Positions 1 to 5,511 of a stretch of 5,832 nt of DNA are shown here, piece after piece; position 1 is the stretch's first letter, and each line of letters begins with the position of its first letter. The notes under the pieces were generated by a model, which was not told the DNA's origin, did no database searches, and saw nothing but the letters and a program-made list of their open reading frames with translations. The position numbers and the translations under genes were made by a program. The stretch spans positions 1-5,832 of the forward strand of contig CADBQK010000439.1 of NCBI GenBank assembly GCA_902796775.1, in the 5' to 3' direction. Source of the DNA: an uncultured Lachnospiraceae bacterium (GTDB taxonomy: Bacteria > Bacillota_A > Clostridia > Lachnospirales > Lachnospiraceae).

Positions 1-39
1 AAAGAAAAGAATACTCGGAAATCCTGCTTTCATCCTTTT

Positions 40-172
40 GAGCCATGCGCACCTCGCATGCACTTCGTGCCTGCTCAGTGTCGCGGCTTTCGCCGTATAC
101 ATCCATACAAAAAAGCAGTTCGTTGAATGCAAGCATTCATGAACTGCTTTTTTGTATGGATGTGCATGGCTC
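40..172. other. Multi-hairpin structured intergenic element (putative repeat or structured RNA)
   Basis: A nested fold can be read directly. The 9-base arm GAGCCATGC (40-48) is perfectly complementary to GCATGGCTC (164-172). Inside it sit a very long hairpin (100-162) and two short ones: 84-95 (CGGC stem, which has a GAAA loop on the minus strand) and 56-74 (GCAC stem with a three-base loop, extended by GCA/TGC past one mismatch). A further small hairpin, TTGC/GCAA, flanks it at 175-187. On the minus strand all three short hairpins have CGAA in or next to the loop, which suggests one repeated design. The whole would fold as a closed multi-branch junction. It lies downstream of tRNA-Lys and its terminator. 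I infer either a multicopy palindromic intergenic element or a structured RNA. No function can be read from the sequence. Confidence 0.5.
100..162. terminator. Long inverted repeat, possible bidirectional terminator
   Basis: Twenty-two bases (100-121) match the reverse complement of 141-162 exactly, and a further seven pair (124-130 with 133-139) after a small bulge. The core arm GCAGTTC/GAACTGC is directly followed by TTTTTTGTA on both strands, so either strand would form a GC-containing stem with a U tract. The A6/T6 runs are themselves inside the stem, which makes it much longer than an ordinary terminator. It may act as a backup stop for minus-strand transcription from the tRNA and for plus-strand transcription entering from the left edge. 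The length and near-perfect symmetry also fit a palindromic repeat. Confidence 0.6.
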
Positions 173-184
173 ATTGCTTCGCGC

Positions 185-232
185 AAAAGAAAAAGCACCG
201 CCCTCGGGAGAAACTCTCCACAAAAGCGATGC
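185..232 (-). terminator. Rho-independent terminator of tRNA-Lys
   Basis: On the minus strand, GCATCGC (226-232) pairs with GCGGTGC (195-201), seven pairs with one G-T wobble. An inner perfect stem GGAGA/TCTCC with a three-base loop is stacked inside (207-219). The outer stem is followed at once by TTTTTCTTTT (185-194). It starts seven bases after the 3' end of the tRNA, the expected place for its terminator. Confidence 0.75.
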
Positions 233-238
233 TTTCCA

Positions 239-311
239 TACACCTTCGGGGGCTCGAACCCCGGACACCCTGATTAAGAGTCAGGTGCTCTTCCAACTGA
301 GCTAAAGGTGC
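239..311 (-). tRNA. tRNA-Lys (anticodon CTT)
   Basis: A complete 73-base cloverleaf can be drawn on the minus strand. The acceptor stem is GCACCTT/AAGGTGT with a G-T closing pair and A as discriminator base. The D stem is GCTC/GAGC. The anticodon stem is CCTGA/TCAGG with loop CTCTTAA, giving anticodon CTT, which reads the Lys codon AAG. The variable loop is GTGTC. The T stem is CGGGG/CCCCG with loop TTCGAGC. The 3' CCA is not encoded (the next bases are TGG), so a CCA-adding enzyme must supply it. The variable loop has G at position 46, the base methylated by TrmB, whose gene lies just upstream. It has its own promoter and terminator. Confidence 0.96.
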
Positions 312-346
312 ATATCTACTGTGCCGTGAAATACGACAGCGATATG

Positions 347-375
347 ATTATACAGCAGCAGATTGTAAAAAGCAA
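347..375 (-). promoter_or_regulatory. Sigma-A promoter of tRNA-Lys
   Basis: On the minus strand a perfect TATAAT -10 box (347-352) follows a TTGCTT -35 box (370-375) with a 17-base spacer. Transcription would start near 340, about 28 bases before the mature 5' end of the tRNA, leaving a short leader for RNase P to remove. The -35 box matches only in its TTG, but the perfect -10 box, spacing and position make the call good. Confidence 0.8.
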
Positions 376-404
376 GTATTTTTATTAATACAATCCAATT
401 TATT

Positions 405-1049
405 TCATCGTTTTGCCACGAGTCTGTAGATTGGCTTTCCCAGCCTGACAAAACGCTTTTCGTACTCAGTCATCACATTTCCGTCAAGATACTCACTGTG
501 GTGCAGATCATAGGTGACATTTTCCAGCTCCCAGCCTGCCGCCTCGACTTCTTCCAGGGAAAAATCAAAGAGCATCCTGTTATCGGTTTTAAAGATGACT
601 CTGCCCTCCGGCACCAGGATCCTGTTGTATCTGGCCCAGTACTGACGGGAAGTCAGGCGGCGCTTGGCATGCCTGTCCTTTGGCCAGGGATCGGAGAAGT
701 TCAGATAGATCCGGGAGACCTCGTTCTCCCCAAATACATCCGTCAGATCCTCCGCATCCATCCGCAGGAAATACACATTCTCCGCTTCCTGCTCGTGAGC
801 CCGCTCCAGAGCTCTCACCAGCACACTCGAATACTTCTCGATCCCGACGTAATTGATCTCGGGATGTGCCGCTGCAAGTGTCATCAGAAACAATCCTTTT
901 CCCATCCCCACTTCGATATGGATCGGATGGTCATTTCCGAATTTCTCCTTCCAGCAGCCCTTCAGCTCCTTCTGCTCTGCTTCATCATTGGAGGCAAGCG
1001 GATCAGCTGCAATCATCTCCCGCGCCCCCGGTACATTCCTCAGTCTCAC
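405..1049 (-). CDS. trmB: tRNA (guanine-N7-)-methyltransferase TrmB
   Basis: This SAM-dependent enzyme makes m7G at position 46 in the variable loop of tRNAs. The 214-residue product has the family's motifs in order: the N-terminal MRLRN-VPGARE segment, SAM-binding motif I EVGMGKG (46-52), the IEK acid of motif II (70-72), the signature SDPWPKDRHAKRR (119-131), TDN (155-157), and the C-terminal TEYEKRF (194-200). I chose the GTG start at 1047-1049 rather than an in-frame ATG at 1098-1100. AGGAGG lies six bases before the GTG, the ATG has no ribosome site, and the GTG gives the usual family N-terminus, whereas the 17 extra residues would be atypical. It is last in the cluster, 82 bases after ilvN with no terminator between, so co-transcription is likely. 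Full length and intact. Confidence 0.95.
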   Translation of the reverse strand: MRLRNVPGAREMIAADPLASNDEAEQKELKGCWKEKFGNDHPIHIEVGMGKGLFLMTLAAAHPEINYVGIEKYSSVLVRALERAHEQEAENVYFLRMDAEDLTDVFGENEVSRIYLNFSDPWPKDRHAKRRLTSRQYWARYNRILVPEGRVIFKTDNRMLFDFSLEEVEAAGWELENVTYDLHHSEYLDGNVMTEYEKRFVRLGKPIYRLVAKR

Positions 1050-1055
1050 CTGGTC

Positions 1056-1061
1056 CCTCCT
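1056..1061 (-). promoter_or_regulatory. Ribosome binding site that sets the trmB GTG start
   Basis: A perfect AGGAGG on the minus strand, six bases upstream of the GTG codon at 1047-1049. It lies inside the reading frame that would be used from the upstream ATG at 1100, so it argues for the shorter protein. Confidence 0.85.
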
Positions 1062-1131
1062 GTATCTCCTGCCGCCCGGGTCTTCAAAAACAGTATTCAT
1101 TCAGGGCAGCAGCATCAAAAGGTTTTCCGGC

Positions 1132-1611
1132 TTAGCCGATTTCCCTCTGGATCGCAACGGCACCTGTCCTGGCGATCTCTACGATACCGAATGGCTGCAT
1201 CAGCCGGATAAACCGATCCACCTTCGTCGTCTTTGCTGTCAATTCAATGACCATGGTCTTCGGCGCAAGATCCGCAATATGCGCTCCTGTGATACTGCAG
1301 ATCTGCATGATATCCGCACGGGTCGCATTGGTGTAGGTCACCTTGATCATCAGAAGCTCACGTGTTACCACCTTGTTTTCAAGGAAGCGGCGCACCTTGA
1401 TCACGTCGATCTTCTTATTCAGCTGTTTTTCAATCTGTTCCATGACCCTCTCATCCCCGGTGGAGATGATCGTCATATTGGAAACATCCTTGTCATCAGT
1501 CTCACCGACAGCCAGACTGTCGATATTAAAGCCCCTTCTGGCAAAAAGCCCGGCGACATGACTGAGGACACCGGCTTTATTCTCTACTGTAACCGAAAAG
1601 ATCCCTCTCAT
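1132..1611 (-). CDS. ilvN: Acetolactate synthase small (regulatory) subunit
   Basis: This is the regulatory subunit of acetohydroxyacid synthase; it stimulates the catalytic subunit and confers feedback inhibition by valine. The 159-residue protein has an N-terminal ACT domain (about 3-75) and the IlvN/IlvH C-terminal domain (about 84-157), the normal bacterial length. Asn11, Gly14 and Asn29 are present; in E. coli IlvH changes at these positions give valine resistance, so the site should bind valine (known for the family, inferred here). The ATG start has AAGGAG nine bases upstream, inside the end of ilvB. Only six bases separate it from the ilvB stop codon, so translation is probably coupled. 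The symbol ilvH is used for the same family in many genomes. Confidence 0.96.
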   Translation of the reverse strand: MRGIFSVTVENKAGVLSHVAGLFARRGFNIDSLAVGETDDKDVSNMTIISTGDERVMEQIEKQLNKKIDVIKVRRFLENKVVTRELLMIKVTYTNATRADIMQICSITGAHIADLAPKTMVIELTAKTTKVDRFIRLMQPFGIVEIARTGAVAIQREIG

Positions 1612-1617
1612 ACGCCA

Positions 1618-3237
1618 TCACTCCTTTACCGAATCAAACGGATAAACCTCGCAGACCATCAACGCCGCGCCTTCATAGGCGAGGAAGGCATCCACAGTCT
1701 TATCCATCGCATCATTGTTCTTCAGATGAAAGAATTTCACACCATAGGCTCCTGCAAGCTTCTCAAAATCCGGACTGCCATCCAGGCTGACCGCAATATA
1801 GCGGTCCTTGTATATCCTGTGCTGGTATTCCCTTACGAGCCCGAGATAGCCGTTTCGCATGATGACGATCTTAATCGGAAGCTTCCACTGCTGCATGGTG
1901 GCCAGCTCCATCATCTGCATCTGGAAAGATCCGTCACCGCAGACTGCCACGACCTGCCGGTCCGGGAAAGCTGCACGGACACCAATACCGGCAGGGATAG
2001 AATACCCCATCGTCCCGAATCCTCCGGAAGTGAGGAAAGCCCCATGCTTCATAACATAATTATCTGCAGACCAGAGCTGGTTTTCCCCGACATCCGCCAG
2101 ATAAACGGCATCATCATCCATCTTACTGCTGAGCGTCTTGACAAACAGGCAGGGATTCACATAATCCGGATGGAAGTGCCTGCGGTCCATGTAAGCTGCT
2201 TTACGAAGGGACAGATCATAGGTCCATTCACTGTAATCACTTTCAAAATTAAAATCCAGAAGTCTTTTGAAGATTACTTTCACATCCCCGACCAGAGGAA
2301 TCGTCGTGCCAAGATTTTTGCCGATTTCCGCAGGATCCACGTCAATATGAATGATAGAGGTTCCCCTGCGCTCCAGCCTGTAAGGTCTGACCACTGCACG
2401 GTTGGCCACTCTGGCCCCGACCAGCATGAAAACATCGCACTCGGATACAGCATAATTCGCATGCGGCTTTCCGTTTTCTCCCAGCATCCCCATATAAAAC
2501 GGAGAATCATTGGGCATGACACCGATCCCCATCATTGTAGAGATCACCGGGATATGATGCCTCTGGGAGAACTCACGTACTTCCTGAGCAGCATCAGCCA
2601 GGAGCGTCCCCCCTCCTACACAAATGAGCGGCTTCTTCGCTTTCTTCAGAGTTTCGATGACTTTCTTGATCTGCAGGGAATTCCCCTTTACAGTCGGCTT
2701 GTAGCCCCGAATATTTACCTCACCGGCAGGCTCATAGGGTACCTGAGACTCCTGGATATCGATCGGCACATCGATCAGTACAGGCCCGCGCCGCCCCGTG
2801 GAAGCAATATGAAAGGCTTCCTTTACAATACGGGGGAGAGCCTTTGCATCCCTCACCACATAACTGTATTTCAGAAAGGGCTCCGCACTGCCGGCAATAT
2901 CTGCCTCCTGGAACACATCCTTCCCCAGCAGATCCGTCGATACCTGCCCGGTAATGGCAATCACCGGGATACTGTCCGCATACGCCGTGGCCAGCGCGGT
3001 CACCAGGTTCGTCGCCCCGGGACCGGACGTAGCCACACACACAGCGGGCATCTTCTTTACCCTGGCATAGCCGTTGGCCATATGTCCGCCATTCAGCTCA
3101 TGCCTGACCAGAATGCTCCGGATCCCCGAATCATAGATTGCGTCAAACAAGGGGCATACGGTTACACCCGGATAGCCAAAGACGACTTCTACACCCTCCT
3201 CCTGGAGGCATTTGACCAGAATCTGTGCTCCATTCAT
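1618..3237 (-). CDS. ilvB: Acetolactate synthase large (catalytic) subunit
   Basis: This ThDP, Mg and FAD enzyme condenses two pyruvates to 2-acetolactate, or pyruvate with 2-ketobutyrate, starting branched-chain amino acid synthesis. The 539-residue protein has the three domains in order: ThDP PYR domain with GYPG (21-24), catalytic Glu47 in VRHE, SGPGATN (71-77) and FQE (109-111); a central domain (about 190-325); and the ThDP PP domain with GDGSF (434-438). Three departures from typical IlvB are visible. The NN pair is Arg461-Asn462, keeping the Mg-ligand Asn. The channel Trp of the usual VRQWQ is Tyr471 (VREYQ). The protein stops soon after VYPFDSVKE and lacks roughly the last 20-30 residues of the usual C-terminus. 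A weak site, AGAGG, lies about ten bases before the ATG. Direct coupling to ilvN supports a biosynthetic rather than a catabolic enzyme. Confidence 0.95.
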   Translation of the reverse strand: MNGAQILVKCLQEEGVEVVFGYPGVTVCPLFDAIYDSGIRSILVRHELNGGHMANGYARVKKMPAVCVATSGPGATNLVTALATAYADSIPVIAITGQVSTDLLGKDVFQEADIAGSAEPFLKYSYVVRDAKALPRIVKEAFHIASTGRRGPVLIDVPIDIQESQVPYEPAGEVNIRGYKPTVKGNSLQIKKVIETLKKAKKPLICVGGGTLLADAAQEVREFSQRHHIPVISTMMGIGVMPNDSPFYMGMLGENGKPHANYAVSECDVFMLVGARVANRAVVRPYRLERRGTSIIHIDVDPAEIGKNLGTTIPLVGDVKVIFKRLLDFNFESDYSEWTYDLSLRKAAYMDRRHFHPDYVNPCLFVKTLSSKMDDDAVYLADVGENQLWSADNYVMKHGAFLTSGGFGTMGYSIPAGIGVRAAFPDRQVVAVCGDGSFQMQMMELATMQQWKLPIKIVIMRNGYLGLVREYQHRIYKDRYIAVSLDGSPDFEKLAGAYGVKFFHLKNNDAMDKTVDAFLAYEGAALMVCEVYPFDSVKE

Positions 3238-3294
3238 TTGCTATTGTCCTCTCTTCTATGCTTTCTGTTTTCTATTTTTTTATTATCCTGTTTT
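3238..3294 (-). other. Purine-rich leader between the thioesterase gene and ilvB
   Basis: On the minus strand this 57-base gap is strikingly rich in A and G (the plus strand is almost all pyrimidine), with repeated AATA and AGAA words and no hairpin. It contains the weak AGAGG ribosome site of ilvB. It has no convincing -35/-10 pair and no terminator, so ilvB is probably read from the promoter ahead of the thioesterase gene. An unstructured A-rich leader could help ribosome loading; that is inference. Confidence 0.4.
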
Positions 3295-3753
3295 TTATTC
3301 TTCTATCGTCAGGTCAGGCAGTATAAATGCTTCACTGGAAGCATCATCCCTGTACAGCGGCATATACTGCATCACTGCCCTGGCCAGCTCTTCCCCTTTA
3401 TCATTCAGGATAGAGGCTTCGACCACATTGATGTGAGATCCTCTTTTTATGATCCTGGATTCACAGTAGATCTCCGTGCACCCGGTTGCCGGCCTCATGA
3501 AGTACATATCCCCGGAAACCGTCGGTCCCGGATTCCCGGCTGTAGCAGCCGCCAGACCGGAAATCGTATCTGCCATAGTATACATCACTCCGCCATGCAC
3601 TGTCTGCAGCGGATTCAAATGCAGCTCACTGACCCGGATCTTCCCTTTGCAGAATCCTCTTCCGACATCCACGATCTCCAATCCCGCATTCCCGGAAAAA
3701 TGATCTATCCTGTGCAGCTCCCTGATCAGTTCCAGCACCTTGCTCTTGTCCAT
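3295..3753 (-). CDS. PaaI-type hotdog-fold thioesterase
   Basis: This is a probable cytosolic acyl-CoA thioesterase of the 4HBT/PaaI hotdog family. The 152-residue product carries the family signature NPLQTVHGG (47-55) followed by the helix with the likely catalytic acid Asp62 in MADT, and then the GDMYFMRPATG strand (81-91). This order and length are usual for the family; a tail of about 20 residues (132-152) follows the fold. I chose the ATG at 3751-3753 because GAGGGG lies just before it and the fold begins soon after. The open frame runs upstream to 3912, but the extra 53 residues cover the promoter region and lack a ribosome site. It heads the ilvB-ilvN-trmB cluster, 58 bases before ilvB. 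The acyl substrate cannot be read from sequence, and a role in branched-chain metabolism is a guess from position. Confidence 0.88.
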   Translation of the reverse strand: MDKSKVLELIRELHRIDHFSGNAGLEIVDVGRGFCKGKIRVSELHLNPLQTVHGGVMYTMADTISGLAAATAGNPGPTVSGDMYFMRPATGCTEIYCESRIIKRGSHINVVEASILNDKGEELARAVMQYMPLYRDDASSEAFILPDLTIEE

Positions 3754-3802
3754 ATATCCCCTCGATATGCATTTTTCAACTATCATTTGAGCAGTTCTAA
3801 TT

Positions 3803-3834
3803 AGTGTATCATAAGATTCTCTATTTTGAAACAA
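3803..3834 (-). promoter_or_regulatory. Candidate promoter of the thioesterase-ilvBN-trmB cluster
   Basis: On the minus strand TATGAT (3808-3813), overlapped by TACACT (3803-3808) preceded by TGA, can serve as a -10 box. TTGTTT (3829-3834) is the best -35 box, but its spacing to TATGAT is only 15 bases, so the call is tentative. A start near 3800 would leave a leader of about 45 bases before the thioesterase ATG, too short for a T-box or a leader-peptide attenuator. Confidence 0.4.
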
Positions 3835-3895
3835 AAAGAATGCCGATTTTACCAGCTTTTCCCAACTATTTTTTACGCTCTTTTTACCTGCGTGA

Positions 3896-3924
3896 TTGAC
3901 ATTCATCTGCAAATCTTTTAGTAT
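3896..3924 (+). promoter_or_regulatory. Sigma-A promoter of the D,D-carboxypeptidase gene
   Basis: A perfect TTGACA -35 box (3896-3901) is followed after exactly 17 bases by TAGTAT (3919-3924), four of six matches to the -10 consensus. Transcription would start near 3931, giving a leader of about 63 bases to the ATG at 3994. It is divergent from the ilv cluster promoter, with about 60 bases between the two. Confidence 0.75.
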
Positions 3925-3993
3925 TACAGGGTAGGTTTTTTCCGAATTGAATCATTGAAAAATAAATATTACATCCTTGAGGAATCACATATT

Positions 3994-5376
3994 ATGAAAA
4001 AAAGAATAACAGCCCTCTTTCTGGCAGCCGCTGTTTTGACAGGTATTATATCCTCCGGCCAGGTCTATGCAGACAATCGGACTCTTTCTGCTTCCGGGAC
4101 GATCACTCTTGCTGCTGCTGTCTCAGATGAAACCGCCCAGCCTGTACCAGAGACCGAAGCGCAAGCCCAGATCCTGCCGACTGACAGAGTTTCCACGGAA
4201 GATATTGCCCTGTTCTCCAAGGCCTGCTGTGTCATGGATGCTGAGAGCGGCCAGGTTCTTTACTATAAAAACCCTTCCGAAAGACATTATCCGGCCAGCA
4301 TTACAAAAGTGCTGACAGCCCTGCTTCTGATCGAAAACTCGAATCTGCAGGATGAGCTTCCCTTCACAGAAGAATGCTGGATGGATATCGACCGCTGGGA
4401 AGATATGAATGTTGCAATGGAGCCGGGTGAGTCCCTCACTGCCGAGCAGGCACTTTACTGCATGCTCCTTGTCTCGGCCAATGAGGTCTGCAACCAGGCA
4501 GCAATAGCTGTCTCCGGGAGTGTAGAGGCATTTGCCGATCTGATGAACAGCCGCGCCAGGGAACTGGGGGCAACAGGTTCCCATTTTGTCACTACCAACG
4601 GCCTGCACGATGAAGATCACTATACTACCGCCTATGATATGGCATTGATCTCACGTGCTGCCATTCTAAACGACACTTTCCGCCAGGTAACAGGTACCCT
4701 CTTTTATAACGTCGTTACGGATCTGAGACCGGAGGGCTTTGAACTCTACCACAAACACCGCATGCTGGCAACCACAAAATATTATGACGAGCGCTGCATC
4801 GGCGGCAAAACCGGTTATACACCGCAGGCAAACAATACCCTGGTTACCTACATGGAGGATAATGGCATTACGCTTGTCATCGTCGTGATGGATAACAACA
4901 ACGGTCATATCTACAGTGATACCAAGCTGGCTGCAGATTACTGCTTTGATCATTATAACAGAGCAAAAATCGATGAGCTGTCCATGACCGGTAAGGGAGA
5001 AGAAATGAATGCTGCCGGCATAACCCTAAACAAGGCAGACGACATTGAGTCCTCCGAAACATCCGGGCCGGAGCAGTCCGGAGATTTCACAAAAACGACA
5101 GCCCCCACCGGAGAATCCCTTCACCTGATGGATGGGACCGGCAGCAGTCAGCAGACCGGGGATCCTTCTTTAGAAGAGTCAGCCGGCGGGCTGAAACGTA
5201 AGGTAGTAAACGCCATCATACAGAATGTCCCCTATTCTTTCGGAGTTCTGATTGCTTTATTCCTGGCATTTACACTCCTGCTGATCTGGTTCAGAGGCTT
5301 CCTCCACCGCAAAATACACCGCCGCAGGTATAAAAAACTCCGCAGGCAGGACGAGGAAACAAAAACAACACCGTAA
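3994..5376 (+). CDS. Secreted, membrane-anchored D-alanyl-D-alanine carboxypeptidase (S11 family)
   Basis: This penicillin-binding protein removes the terminal D-Ala from peptidoglycan stem peptides at the outer face of the membrane. The 460-residue product begins with a signal peptide (MKKR, a hydrophobic core, probable cleavage after VYA at 26). All three catalytic motifs of the S11 domain are intact: SITK (Ser102, Lys105), SAN (161-163) and KTG (272-274). After the catalytic domain there is no clear PBP5-type beta domain. Instead there is a Ser/Thr/Glu/Gly-rich linker (about 335-400), a hydrophobic helix (about 416-434) and a strongly basic tail, which would be cytoplasmic. I chose the ATG at 3994 because it starts the signal peptide and follows GAGGA by ten bases; an in-frame TTG at 3955 has no ribosome site. 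It resembles DacF/DacB proteins, but which paralogue it is cannot be told. Confidence 0.93.
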   Translation: MKKRITALFLAAAVLTGIISSGQVYADNRTLSASGTITLAAAVSDETAQPVPETEAQAQILPTDRVSTEDIALFSKACCVMDAESGQVLYYKNPSERHYPASITKVLTALLLIENSNLQDELPFTEECWMDIDRWEDMNVAMEPGESLTAEQALYCMLLVSANEVCNQAAIAVSGSVEAFADLMNSRARELGATGSHFVTTNGLHDEDHYTTAYDMALISRAAILNDTFRQVTGTLFYNVVTDLRPEGFELYHKHRMLATTKYYDERCIGGKTGYTPQANNTLVTYMEDNGITLVIVVMDNNNGHIYSDTKLAADYCFDHYNRAKIDELSMTGKGEEMNAAGITLNKADDIESSETSGPEQSGDFTKTTAPTGESLHLMDGTGSSQQTGDPSLEESAGGLKRKVVNAIIQNVPYSFGVLIALFLAFTLLLIWFRGFLHRKIHRRRYKKLRRQDEETKTTP

Positions 5377-5414
5377 ACCATAGAAAGCAAACCGCAGAAA
5401 GTAAACCATAGAAA
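5373..5414 (+). repeat. Three tandem 14-base repeats overlapping the stop codon
   Basis: Units at 5373-5386 and 5401-5414 are identical (GTAAACCATAGAAA). The middle unit at 5387-5400 differs at three positions (GCAAACCGCAGAAA). They are contiguous with no spacer. The first unit contains the TAA stop of the carboxypeptidase gene (5374-5376), and the array ends exactly where the terminator stem begins. It probably arose by slippage, and no function is evident. Confidence 0.9.
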
Positions 5415-5461
5415 ATAGAAAAAGGAACAGAAATCATTTTGCATTCTGTTCCTTTTTCTAT
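5415..5461. terminator. Bidirectional Rho-independent terminator between convergent genes
   Basis: An 18-base arm (5415-5432) is perfectly complementary to 5444-5461 across an 11-base loop. The core GGAACAGAA/TTCTGTTCC is followed by TTTTTCTAT on the plus strand, and the mirror arrangement gives TTTTTCTAT on the minus strand. It lies between the plus-strand carboxypeptidase gene and the minus-strand gene at 5512-5832, so it can end transcripts from both. Confidence 0.88.
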
Positions 5462-5511
5462 GATCTTATCTTTATCAGTCATACAGAAATATTGAATAAA
5501 AGTCCTGCGGC

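Noticed and set aside
45..305. An 86-codon plus-strand frame at the left edge
   Set aside because: It runs through the hairpin element, the terminator and the tRNA gene. It has no ribosome site and no protein-like features.
361..395. Inverted repeat GATTGTA/TACAATC between trmB and tRNA-Lys, considered as the trmB terminator
   Set aside because: The stem is only seven AT-rich pairs around a 21-base loop, has no following T run, and overlaps the -35 region of the tRNA promoter.
853..3804. A 983-codon open frame on the plus strand, opposite the ilv cluster
   Set aside because: The thioesterase, ilvB and ilvN genes all use the same minus-strand frame, and this plus-strand frame is codon-aligned with them. 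It stays open simply because those genes avoid TTA, CTA and TCA codons. Its translation is His/Arg/Ile-rich with no recognisable domain, while the minus-strand genes are unmistakable.
3754..3912. N-terminal extension of the thioesterase by 53 residues
   Set aside because: The frame is open, but the extension has no ribosome site at its ATG, covers the candidate promoter, and precedes the normal start of the fold; the ATG at 3753 has GAGGGG just before it.
3754..3993. Possible T-box or leader-peptide attenuator ahead of the ilv cluster
   Set aside because: The predicted minus-strand leader is only about 45 bases. I see no T-box consensus, no terminator/antiterminator pair and no Leu/Val/Ile-rich short frame.
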